Shown: positions 8,876 to 16,513 of the stretch, piece by piece
How the letters are laid out: each line of letters opens with the position of its first letter
Position numbering within the stretch: position 1 is the first letter of the stretch
DNA from: Roseiarcus sp963726105
GTDB taxonomy: Bacteria; Pseudomonadota; Alphaproteobacteria; Rhizobiales; Beijerinckiaceae
Assembly: GCA_963726105.1 (NCBI GenBank)
Contig: CAVSBJ010000002.1
Location: forward strand, 47,949-111,948
Reading direction: 5' to 3'
Length of the DNA stretch: 64,000 bases
The notes under the pieces: generated by a model
Seen by the model: only the letters and a program-made list of their open reading frames with translations
Told to the model about the DNA's origin: nothing
The model's database searches: none
Translations under genes and position numbers: made by a program

Positions 8876-9219
8876 TTCCGATCTCGAGTGGGGCGCGCGT
8901 GTGGCTAGTGACCGGCCACACCGATATGCGCAAAGGATTCGACGGTCTGGCGCTGATCGTCCAAGAAACATTGAGGCGCGACCCGCATTCCGGCCATCTC
9001 TTCGTTTTTCGCGGCCGCCGCGGGTCTCTGATCAAGTGTCTTTGGAGCGACGGCCAGGGCTTATGCCTGTTCTCAAAGCGATTGGAGCGCGGGCGATACC
9101 TGTGGCCATCGTTGGCTGACGGAACGGTGACGATCTCGACGGCCCAGCTTTCCTATCTGCTGTCGGGCATCGATTGGCGCATGCCGCAAGAGACATGGCG
9201 TCCGACGGCGGTCGGATAG
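8872..9219 (+). CDS. tnpB: IS66 TnpB (IS66 Orf2-like)
   Basis: At 115 residues this is full length for the family. The hallmark GHTDMRKGFDGLALIVQETL is followed by FVFRGRRGSLIKCLWSDGQG, LCLFSKRLERGRY and LLSGIDWRMP. Its biochemical role is not established, but it is required with TnpA and TnpC. It begins inside the tnpA stop and lies 69 bases ahead of tnpC. Confidence 0.94.
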   Translation: MIPISSGARVWLVTGHTDMRKGFDGLALIVQETLRRDPHSGHLFVFRGRRGSLIKCLWSDGQGLCLFSKRLERGRYLWPSLADGTVTISTAQLSYLLSGIDWRMPQETWRPTAVG

Positions 9220-9288
9220 GAAAAAATCGGCTGAATAAACGCAAAAAGGGGCGCCTCAAATGGCCGATTTTGTGATTCCATGTGATTC

Positions 9289-10923
9289 GTGGACGCCGAT
9301 CTTTCCTCGCTTCCGGACGACCTCGATGCGCTGAAAGCGGCGCTGATTGCGGCGCGGGCCGAAGCTGCGGCGGAGAAGGCGTGCGCCGTGGCGGCCGTCG
9401 CGGAACTGGCGCAGGGTCGCGCGCTGATCGCGCATCTCAATCTTGAGATCGAAAAGTTGCGGCGCACGATTTACGGACCTCGCTCCGAGCGCACGGCGCG
9501 GCTGCTCGACCAATTGGAGCTTCGGCTCGAGGAGGCAGAGGCCAACGCGGCGGAAGATGATCTCGCCGCCGAACATACGAAGCCCTCCACCACGGTCAGA
9601 TCCTTCGCGCGCAAGCGACCGGCGCGAAAACCGTTCCCGGATCATCTGCCGCGTGAGCGCGTGGTGATCCCAGCGCCGCAGAGCTGCCCTTGCTGCGGCT
9701 CGGCCAAGCTGTCGAAGCTCGGCGAGGACCTCACGGAGACGCTCGAGGTTATCCCGCGTCAATGGAAGGTGATCCAGACCGTGCGCGAGCGCTTCTCATG
9801 CCGCGAATGCGAAACGATCACCCAGCCGCCGGCGCCCTTCCATGTGACGCCGCGCGGCTTCGCTGGCCCCAATTTGCTGGGGATGATCCTGTTCGAGAAG
9901 TTTGGTCAACATCAGCCGCTCAATCGCCAGAGCGAACGCTACGCCCGAGAAAGCGTGGATCTTAGCCTATCGACGCTCGCTGACCTGGTCGGCGCCTGCG
10001 CCGCCGCCTTGGGGCCCCTGCACAGGTTGATCGAACGCCACGTTCTGTCGGCTGAGCGCCTGCACGGCGATGACACCACGGTTCCGATCCTGGCGAACGG
10101 CAAGACCGAAACTGGCCGCGTCTGGACTTACGTCCGCGACGACAGGCCGTTCGGCGGCAAGGACCCGCCGGCGGCGTTGTTCTACGCCTCGCGCGATCGC
10201 CGCGGCGAGCATCCTGAGCGTCATCTGACGAACTGGAGCGGCGTCCTCCAGGCCGACGCCTTCAGCGGCTACGCCAGACTTTATCCGCCCGATCGGAAAC
10301 CGGGCCCGATCGTCGAAGCGCTATGTTGGAGCCACGCCAGACGCAAGTTCTTCGAACTCGCCGACATCGCCGCCAACGCGAGGCGGGGTAAGAACGCCGC
10401 GCCGATCTCGCCGATCGCGCTGGAGGCGGTCAAACGCATCGACGCCATCTTCGAGATCGAGCGCGAGATCAACGGCGTCACGGCCGAGGAGCGGCTCGCT
10501 GCGCGCCGCTCAAGGAGCGCGCCGCTCGTCGCCGCGCTCGAAGAGTGGACGCGCTCTGAACGCGCCAAGCTCTCCCGGCACAATGCCGTCGCTAAGGCCA
10601 TCGATTATATGCTCACCCGTTGGCCGGCCTTCTCCCGCTTCCTCGAAGACGGGCGTATCTGTCTTACGAACAACGCGGCGGAAAGAGCGCTGCGCGGTCT
10701 GGCCTTGGGAAGAAAGTCATGGCTCTTCGCGGGCTCGGAGCGCGGGGCTGAGCGCGCCGCGATCATGTACACGCTGATTCAGACCGCAAAGCTCAACGAC
10801 ATCGATCCGCAGGCTTGGCTCGCCGACACTCTTTCCAAGATCGCCGAGACGCCGCAGACCCGGCTCGGCAAACTCCTACCCTGGAACTGGATGTCCGACC
10901 GCCGCTCGCGCGCCGCAGCTTAA
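9289..10923 (+). CDS. tnpC: IS66 TnpC transposase (DDE)
   Basis: The 544-residue protein starts with a coiled-coil leader (about 5-70). A zinc-finger-like region follows, CPCCG near residue 137 and CREC near residue 164. The transposase core then reads HGDDTTVPIL (first D), ADAFSGYARLY (second D) and ICLTNNAAERALRGLALGRKSWLFAGS (catalytic E in NNAAERALR). The conserved tail DPQAWLADTLSKIAE is present. The frame is unbroken, so this copy may be active. The upstream base context gives a non-ATG start at 9289 (GTG); a downstream ATG is possible. Confidence 0.94.
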   Translation: MDADLSSLPDDLDALKAALIAARAEAAAEKACAVAAVAELAQGRALIAHLNLEIEKLRRTIYGPRSERTARLLDQLELRLEEAEANAAEDDLAAEHTKPSTTVRSFARKRPARKPFPDHLPRERVVIPAPQSCPCCGSAKLSKLGEDLTETLEVIPRQWKVIQTVRERFSCRECETITQPPAPFHVTPRGFAGPNLLGMILFEKFGQHQPLNRQSERYARESVDLSLSTLADLVGACAAALGPLHRLIERHVLSAERLHGDDTTVPILANGKTETGRVWTYVRDDRPFGGKDPPAALFYASRDRRGEHPERHLTNWSGVLQADAFSGYARLYPPDRKPGPIVEALCWSHARRKFFELADIAANARRGKNAAPISPIALEAVKRIDAIFEIEREINGVTAEERLAARRSRSAPLVAALEEWTRSERAKLSRHNAVAKAIDYMLTRWPAFSRFLEDGRICLTNNAAERALRGLALGRKSWLFAGSERGAERAAIMYTLIQTAKLNDIDPQAWLADTLSKIAETPQTRLGKLLPWNWMSDRRSRAAA

Positions 10924-11823
10924 CCGCGGCCCTCCCCGGAGGGTTACCTAAAATCGACACTGGAATCCAAGTCTACTTCTGCGATCCCCAGAGCCCCTGG
11001 CAGCGGGGCGCCAACGAAAACACCAATGGATTGCTGCGCCAGTACTTCCCAAAGGGCACGGACCTGAGCACCCACAGCGCAGAGACGATCGCAGCCGTTG
11101 CCGCAACCCTCAACGCGAGACCGCGAAAAACCCTCGGGTGGAGGACTCCGGCCGAAGCGCTTGACCAATGGTTGCCATAGAACCGAATACGCCTGTTGCG
11201 ACGACCGCTTGAATCCGCCTTGGCTGCCCCGGTCGCGGTGATGCGCGAGCCCGTCGCGATGCGCGGGCCGCCGGTCATGCAGGGCCTGTTCCCACGCATC
11301 GAGAACGAAGCTTGCATGTGCGGTCCGTGATGCCCGCCAGCCCACGATGCGCCGGGCGTAGGCGTCGATCACGAACGCGACGTAGACGAAGCCGGTCCAG
11401 GTCGCGACATCGGTGAAGTCCGAGACCCAGAGCGGGTTCGGCCTGGGCGCCCGGAACTGGCGGTTGACAGGATCCAGCGGACACGGTGCGGCCGTGTCGC
11501 CGATCGTGGTTTGACTGGCTTGCCGCGGATCACGCCTTGCAGGCCCATGCTCCGCATCAGTCGCTCCACGGTGCATCGGGCGATATCCTCGCCCTCGCGG
11601 CGCAACTGCCGCCAGACCTTGCGCACGCCGTAGACGTCGAAGTTCTCCGCCAAGACACGCCTGATCTCGATCTTGCGGATCGCATCCTGCTTCGCCCGCG
11701 CCGATAGTTTGGCGGGGTCGGCCCGCTTTGCCGCATGGGCGCGGTAGGTGGATGGGGCGATCGGCAACACCTTGCAGATCGGCTCGACCCCATACGCCTC
11801 GCGGTGATCGTCGATGAACGCGA

Positions 11824-12153
11824 TCATGGCTTGTATCGGCGGGCGAGCGCCGCCTGGGCAAAATAAGCGCTAGCCTTACGCAGGATCTCGTTGGCCTGAC
11901 GAAGCTCGCGGTTCTCTCGCTCCAGGGTCTTAAGCTTGGCGGCCATGTCCGTGATCAGGCCAGGCTTGCGCCCGCTGTCTCGCTCGGCCCCGCCAACCCA
12001 TTGATGCAGCGTCTGCGCAGCGCAACCGATCTTGTCCGCAATCGAGACCAGCGTTGCCCAACGCGACGTATGTTCATGCTCGTGATCCAAAACCATCCGC
12101 ACCGCGCCGGATCGCACCTCAGGCGAGAACTTGTTTGTTGTCTTGCTTGTCAT
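11824..12153 (-). CDS. IS3-family OrfA (helix-turn-helix and leucine zipper)
   Basis: The 109-residue protein has the standard layout. KFSPEVRSGAVRMVLDHE and IADKIGCAAQTLHQWV form the DNA-binding helix-turn-helix, and LKTLERENRELRQANEILRKAS is the zipper that mediates OrfA/OrfAB assembly. It is intact and overlaps the start of orfB by four bases. OrfB is destroyed, so it can only act in trans or as a repressor. Confidence 0.9.
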   Translation of the reverse strand: MTSKTTNKFSPEVRSGAVRMVLDHEHEHTSRWATLVSIADKIGCAAQTLHQWVGGAERDSGRKPGLITDMAAKLKTLERENRELRQANEILRKASAYFAQAALARRYKP

Positions 12154-12203
12154 CGCTCCACCCTCTCAAGAGTTGGAGCCTCCGGCAAACCCGGGGCGGT
12201 TCA

Positions 12204-12470
12204 CGTCGGATCACCCTCAACAACTCTATGTCGATCACTCCGATGCCCCCTTGCTTAGGCCAAGGGGGCGAGGTTTGAACATGCATCAGTTCTCAGCGGA
12301 AAAACCCGTGCTGCCCGGCTCAGTTCTTAGTGGAAATCAACACCCTGCGGAATTGCCGACGTGCCGCGATTGACGAAGATTGATTTAGCGCTCTGCACCA
12401 TTGCGGATGCATGGTTGGGCGCACGACTCCTCGCGGGCGGCTGCCGCGACGACGCGTTCCGGAGGATTGA
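12204..12470. other. Intergenic scar after the IS3 nest
   Basis: No gene is visible. There is a 9-bp hairpin, GCCCCCTTG-cttaggc-CAAGGGGGC (12245-12269). Two imperfect direct repeats follow, CAGTTCTCAGCGGAAA (12287-12302) and CAGTTCTTAGTGGAAA (12321-12336), 34 bases apart. Multiple short direct repeats are typical of IS21-family ends, so this may be the relic of another element, but no transposase sequence accompanies it. Confidence 0.35.
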
Positions 12471-12830
12471 ATGAATTCACCGGAAAGTCCGCCCTGGAGC
12501 TTTCTTCAGTGGGCCGTTGCTGGATTGGCTTCGATCGGGGCGAGTGCCGCCGCATTTGTCTGGCGACTTATGACTCGGATACACACTCTCGAAATCGTGG
12601 TCGGGCAACATCAACGCGATCTGGACCTCTCGCAGTCGGCCAATGAATCTGCACTCCTGCGTCTAGCCGAACGTCTGGCTTTGCTGCACGACGATCACTA
12701 TCGTCTGCGCGAGACGATCGGTGGGCTTCCCAGTCGCGCGGACATTCGTGATTTAGAGCTCCGACTTGGGGAGCGGATGGATTCGCTGGCCGCACGATTC
12801 GACCGCGCTTTTGACCCGCATCATTCCTGA
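12471..12830 (+). CDS. Small membrane-anchored coiled-coil protein, function unknown
   Basis: This 119-residue protein lies between two insertion-sequence wrecks. It begins at an ATG preceded by GGAGG. An N-terminal hydrophobic helix (about residues 13-31, WAVAGLASIGASAAAFVWRL) is followed by a long charged helix with heptad-like leucines to about residue 105 (LRLAERLALLHDDHYRLRE, then LELRLGERMDSLAARFD). The layout resembles small phage or mobile-element proteins such as DUF2730, but I do not recognise the family with confidence. It has no operon partner. Confidence 0.55.
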   Translation: MNSPESPPWSFLQWAVAGLASIGASAAAFVWRLMTRIHTLEIVVGQHQRDLDLSQSANESALLRLAERLALLHDDHYRLRETIGGLPSRADIRDLELRLGERMDSLAARFDRAFDPHHS

Positions 12831-13316
12831 TGATGCCGCTTGTAGCCTTATACCAGAGGGTCCGCTGGTTGACTTATAGAGGGATTCGCGAATCGCGGCG
12901 ATGCTGATTGAAGGCGGCGTGGAGGATTCGCGCCATGCCATCAGCGGTCAGATTGCGAGAGAACTATTCGGCGGAGGAGCTTCGGAGGCTCGCCCGTCGG
13001 TCGAAGGACGTCAACCGGAGCCGGCGGCTTCTGTCGTTGGCGGCGGTCCGGGACGGGATGGACCGAGGCTCGGCGGCGAAGATCGGCGGCGAAGATCGGC
13101 GGCATGGACCGGCAGACGCTGCGCGACTGGTTTCATCGCTTCAACGCCTCGGGCGGGGGAGGGTCTTATCGACAACTGGACCGCAGGCCCGAAGCCTCGC
13201 TTGTCGGAGCAGCAACTGGCCCAATTCGCACAGATCGTCGAGGCCGGGCCGGATCGCGAGAAGGATGGGGTCGTGCGCTGGCGGCGGATCGACCTCAAGC
13301 GCGTCATCGCTGAGAG

Positions 13317-14644
13317 GTTCGGAGGGGGACTGTCGGAAATCTTGTGCGCGGGGCCGGGTTTCCATCAGGTTCTGACGAAGCGATCGCCGAACATGATGGC
13401 GAACTGGGTCTTAGCCTCGGCCCATTCGCGGGGCGGCATTTTCCATTGCTGAGCGACTTGGCGCAAGACCAGGAAAATGAGCTTGGTCGCCGCCTCGTCG
13501 CTGGGGAAATGGCCTCTCGCCCGCACGGCCCGTCGCAGCGTGGCGTTCAAGGCCTCGATAGCATTCGTGGTGTAGACGATTTTGCGCACGGCCGGAGCGA
13601 AGGCGAAGAACGGGATGACCTGCTCCCATTGCCGCCGCCAGATCTGGCCGATCGCCGCGTATTTGCCGCCCCACGGGCCGCCCTCGAAGGCCTCGAGCGC
13701 CTTGCGGCCGGTTTCGGCGTCGGCGGCGCGGTAGATTTTCCGTAGCTCGGCGACGACGGGCTTCCGGTCTTTCCAGGACACGAAATCCAGCGAATTGCGG
13801 ATGAGATGGACGATGCAGGTTTGAACCGCGGCCTGCGGAAAGACCGCCTCGATCGCCTCCGGAAAGCCCTTCAGGCCGTCGACGACGGCGATCAGGATGT
13901 CCTCGACGCCGCGGGCCTTCAGCTCGTTCATCACCTTGAGCCAAAATTTGGCGCCCTCGGTCGTCTCGATCCAGAGCCCGAGAATGTCCTTCGTTCCATC
14001 TGCTGCGACGCCAAGCGCGAGATAGACAGCCTTGTTGCGGACCAGGCCTTCGTCGCGGATCTTGCGTCGCGGATCTTGACCCTGATGGCGTCGAAGAAAA
14101 CCAGCGGATAGCTCGTTTCCAGCGGCCGGTTCTGCCATTCGGCCACGGTCTCGAGCACGGCGTCGGTGACCGTCGAAATCAGGTCCGGCGACACCTCCAG
14201 CCCGTAAAGCTCCAGGAGATGGCCCTGGATCTCGCGTACCGTCATGCCGCGCGCGTACATCGACACGATCTTGTCGTCGAAGCCGGGAAACCGCCGCTGG
14301 TAGCGCTGGATCAGCTTCGGATCGAATGTGCCTTCCCGATCGCGCGGAATGCGGATGTCGATCTTGGCCGTCTCCGTCAGGACCGTCTTCTTTGAAGAGC
14401 CGTTGCGCCGGTTCTGGGACCCCTCGGCGGCCTCATTGTCGAGATGATCGTCCAGCTCGGCGTTCAGCCCCCGCTCCGCCAGAGCCTTCTTCAGCTCATC
14501 GAAAAGACCGTCTTTCGAAAACACAGCCTTCGGGTCGCGGCCAGCCAAAAGATCGTCCAGCGTGTCCTTCTTGATCGCCATATTCGCCCTCCATCGGCGC
14601 GATTATGGCCCCACGCACGAAATTCCTGACAGTCCCGTTCGGCG
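13317..14644 (-). mobile_element. IS256-family element with 8-bp target duplications
   Basis: The ends are imperfect 30-base inverted repeats: GGGACTGTCGGAAAT at the left and GGGACTGTCAGGAAT inward from the right. They lie at about 13325-13355 and 14607-14636. Target duplications GTTCGGAG (13317-13324) and GTTCGGCG (14637-14644) match at seven of eight positions, as expected for IS256. One transposase gene is on the minus strand. Removing the element rejoins the IS630-type reading ...VIAERFGVDFHQRYVG. Confidence 0.85.
13365..14581 (-). pseudogene. IS256-family (mutator-type) transposase broken by a 14-bp tandem duplication
   Basis: N-terminal half (14581 down to about 14080): SKDGLFDELKKALAERGLNA, then GSSKKTVLTETAKIDIRIPRD, GFDDKIVSMYARGMTVREI and LVFFDAIRVKIRD. 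C-terminal half (about 14064 down to 13365): IRDEGLVRNKAVYLALGVAA, DILIAVVDGLKGFPEAIEAV (catalytic D), IVHLIRNSLDFVSWKDRK, and TTNAIEALNATLRRAVRARG (catalytic E region). The two halves are in different frames because CGTCGCGGATCTTG is present twice in tandem (14051-14064 and 14065-14078). Deleting one copy gives exactly 400 codons plus stop, normal for IS256. Confidence 0.92.
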
Positions 14645-15356
14645 TCGACTTCCACCAGCGTTATGTCGGAAAGCTCCTGAACAAGCTTGGCTTCTCGCAT
14701 ATTAGCGCGCGGCCGCGTCATCCAGCTCAGGACGAACGGATGATCGAAGCGTTCAAAAAAACTTTCCGCGCGCACTGAAGGCTCATCTCGGCGGCCTGCC
14801 CGAGACGACGCCGGTCGAAATCTGGTTTGAGGACGAGGCCCGCATCGGCCAGAAGAACGGCCAGGTTCGGCAGTGGGCCAGGCGCGGAACGCGGCCAGGC
14901 CGCCGACCCGCGCTATGACGACGCCTATTTGTTCGGCGCGATCTGCCCCGCCCGCGGCGTCGGGGCGGCGTTGGCGCTGCCTCATGCCGACACTGCATGA
15001 TGCAGCTTCACCTCGACGAAATCTCACGCAACGTCGCCCCGGGCGCGCACGCCGTTCTTCTCCTCGACCGCGCCGGATGGCACACGACGAGCAAGCTCGA
15101 CGTGCCCGACAACATCACCCCGATCTTCCTGCCTTCCCGCGCGCCTGAGCTGAACCCGGTCGAGAATGTCTGGCAATATCTCCGCCAGAACTGGCTCTCA
15201 AACACCGTCTTCGAAAACTACGACGCCATCGTCGACGCCGCATGCGCCGCTTGGCGAAAGCTCATTGCTCAACCCGAAATCATCACGTCCATCCGAATGC
15301 GCGACTGGGTTCACGTCGGTCAGCCGCTAGGACCGTTGGTGTTAAAGCTCTTGGCC

Positions 15357-16469
15357 TTAGCGGCGGCGAGACGGTCGCCAAATAAGGTTGGTGCTCACCG
15401 CATAATTCCAAACGACGCTCAGCAGCGCGCCAGCAAGTCCGGCTACCCACCAAGTTTGCTTAGCCTTGTAGAGCCAAGAAGCAACGTCAATATTGGCGAT
15501 GGCTCCGACACTGCACCCCAGCAAAAAAATAATTAAACCTAAGAATAGGTGAGGTCCGCGGTATCGATAGGCGCGATAGGTGATTTCATTATTTAGGATG
15601 AAGTTGCTTGCCATCGCCAGAATGGTGGCGATGAGTTGCCCAGAATCGAAGCTCAGCATTTTAAACCACTCAACTGCAGCTGAAAGCGTCACGATATGCA
15701 CGACCAAACCGGTAGCCCCGACCATGGCGAAAAGAACAAAGCGTATCGGAAGGATGCCCGCAGACGCGTGATGAAAGACCAGGCCCAGGAAGTCGATGGC
15801 AACTAAAGGGGTCAGTTTTGAGTTGCCGGCATTGCGCTTTCGGAAGCCGTAAGGGACTTCGACGATATGGAGAGCGCCGCCGCCTGAAAGGATCACGTCG
15901 ACTAAAATCTTGAACCCGTCAGCCGAGAGACGCGGAGCGAGGCGAGAAACGATTTCTCTCCGAATCATAAAGAAGCCGCTCATCGGGTCCGTAACCTTAA
16001 TTCCTCCGACACGTCGAAAGCACCATGCGCCTAAGTCGCTAAGCCTCTGTCGCGCTAGAGAGAGACTCTCGACGTTCGCTCTTCTCAGCCGCGTTCCGAT
16101 CGCCAAGTTGGCGGCCTCATTGGCGAGGGCTTTGTACATCACTGGAAGGATGGACTCATCATGCTGAAGATCGCCGTCGATGACAGCGACGAAGTCCGCG
16201 CTCGACGACATCCATCCTTCAATGACAGCGCCTGCTAGCCCCGACCGATTGACGCGCCGCAAGCACCGAACACGATGATCCTCCGCCGCGAGCGCAAAAG
16301 CGACGCTGGAAGTTCCGTCCGGGGAGTCGTCATCGACGACAATCATTTCCCACGGCAGGCCGTTAAGAACCGCTTTGAGGCGTTCAAAAAGAATCGGGAT
16401 GTTCGCCAATTCCTGGTAGGTCGGGACGATGATCGAAAGTGCCGGATTTGGCGGCCGGGACCTTTGCAT
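15357..16469 (-). CDS. Polyprenyl-phosphate glycosyltransferase (DPM1-like) fused to a GtrA-type membrane domain
   Basis: The N-terminal family 2 glycosyltransferase domain (about 10-225) shows LSIIVPTYQELANIPILFER, VVDDDSPDGT (nucleotide-sugar DxD), AVIDGDLQHD, and DPMSGFFMIRREI, the dolichol-phosphate mannosyltransferase signature. The C-terminal GtrA domain (about 240-365) has four hydrophobic segments and SNFILNNEITYR. Such fusions load a sugar on polyprenyl phosphate and help move it across the inner membrane. The ATG at 16469 is preferred over a TTG at 16484. The next gene upstream is a GT39-type transferase that would use such a lipid-linked sugar, so a two-gene glycan-modification unit is likely. 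Confidence 0.88.
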   Translation of the reverse strand: MQRSRPPNPALSIIVPTYQELANIPILFERLKAVLNGLPWEMIVVDDDSPDGTSSVAFALAAEDHRVRCLRRVNRSGLAGAVIEGWMSSSADFVAVIDGDLQHDESILPVMYKALANEAANLAIGTRLRRANVESLSLARQRLSDLGAWCFRRVGGIKVTDPMSGFFMIRREIVSRLAPRLSADGFKILVDVILSGGGALHIVEVPYGFRKRNAGNSKLTPLVAIDFLGLVFHHASAGILPIRFVLFAMVGATGLVVHIVTLSAAVEWFKMLSFDSGQLIATILAMASNFILNNEITYRAYRYRGPHLFLGLIIFLLGCSVGAIANIDVASWLYKAKQTWWVAGLAGALLSVVWNYAVSTNLIWRPSRRR

Positions 16470-16513
16470 CGTAAGCCATCCCAAGGGCCGCTTGTTCCGA
16501 TCGGGCGTCTCGA

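Larger units (their letters stand above)
8380..10955 (+). mobile_element. IS66-family element (8388-10947) with its 8-bp target duplications
   Basis: The element spans 8388-10947 (2,560 bp). Its ends are imperfect 22-base inverted repeats: GTATCCCTCCGGCGAGGGCC at the left and GTAACCCTCCGGGGAGGGCC inward from the right. Target duplications are TTAAAATC (8380-8387) and CTAAAATC (10948-10955), matching at seven of eight positions; IS66 elements make 8-bp duplications. It carries the standard tnpA-tnpB-tnpC set on the plus strand, all open. It is the youngest layer of the nest. Confidence 0.93.
7239..11180 (+). pseudogene. IS30-family transposase, interrupted by IS66 but otherwise open (457 aa if rejoined)
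   Basis: Segments 7239-8387 and 10956-11180 join in frame, giving 383 plus 74 codons and a stop. The ATG at 7239 follows AAGGAGG. An N-terminal helix-turn-helix region (LSFAEREEIALLRVQGLSKR, then IGRRLGRSASTISRELRRN) is followed by the DDE core. The core consists of GHWEGDLILG (first D), SLTWDQGAEMAQH (second D), and PWQRGANENTNGLLRQYFPK (catalytic E and the family signature). The second D and the E are separated by the IS66 insertion, so no active product is expected. Confidence 0.9.
7193..11219 (+). mobile_element. IS30-family element inserted in IS3 orfB, itself split by IS66
   Basis: The ends are a perfect 25-base inverted repeat beginning GGCGGATTCAAG (7193-7217 and 11195-11219). The 3-bp target duplication is TTG (7190-7192 and 11220-11222). 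Deleting the element plus one TTG restores the host reading ...HRDRGSQYVSIT... of IS3 OrfB, proving the insertion point. Without the IS66 insert and its duplication the element is 1,459 bp. It has a single transposase gene on the plus strand. Confidence 0.92.
6894..11827 (-). pseudogene. IS3-family OrfB transposase, interrupted and frameshifted
   Basis: The N-terminal part lies at about 11220-11827 and the C-terminal part at 6894-7192. The protein reads FDVYGVRKVWRQLRREG, then WVSDFTDVATWTGFVYVAF (first catalytic D), HRDRGSQ | YVSITYTQRL across the insertion, and GDSYDNALAETINGLYK (catalytic E). One base is missing near 11510-11512, where AAA replaces an expected AAAA before ACCACG. A second base is missing near 6982, after which the proper ending (RYYAMTDQPATAA) is read in another frame to a stop at 6894. 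The gene is dead by three independent lesions. Confidence 0.85.
6855..12203 (-). mobile_element. IS3-family element, about 1.3 kb when repaired, split by an IS30-family insertion
   Basis: Both ends carry the same 22-base inverted repeat, beginning TGAACCGCCCCGGG inward (6855-6876 and 12182-12203). Genes run on the minus strand: orfA near the right end, and orfB broken into two blocks by the 4,027-bp IS30/IS66 insertion at 7193-11219. Removing that insert and one 3-bp duplication leaves 1,319 bp, normal for IS3. Flanking bases do not give a clear target duplication of usual length (only CG matches). OrfB carries two frameshifts in addition to the insertion. Confidence 0.88.
12935..15330 (+). 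pseudogene. IS630-type transposase, frameshifted and split by an IS256-family element
   Basis: N-terminal part: ENYSAEELRRLARRSKDVNR, LLSLAAVRDGMDRGSAAKIGG, then DRQTLRDWFHRFNASG and LIDNWTAGPKPRLSEQQLAQ. After the IS256 insertion it resumes as FGVDFHQRYVGKLLNKLGFS, then IWFEDEARIGQKNGQVRQWA (in another frame), LLLDRAGWHTTSKLDVPDNI and PELNPVENVWQYLRQNWL (last catalytic residues). A 13-bp tandem duplication (CGGCGGCGAAGAT at 13071-13083 and 13084-13096) breaks the frame. There are further slips near 13160, 14755-14762 and 14890-14900. The end is uncertain because no clear stop matches the family tail. Confidence 0.8.

Noticed and set aside
6851..12207. Target-site duplication of 3-5 bp around the outer IS3 element
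   Set aside because: The flanks share only CG. The other end of the IS630-type fragment is not present to the right, so a deletion may have removed the duplication.
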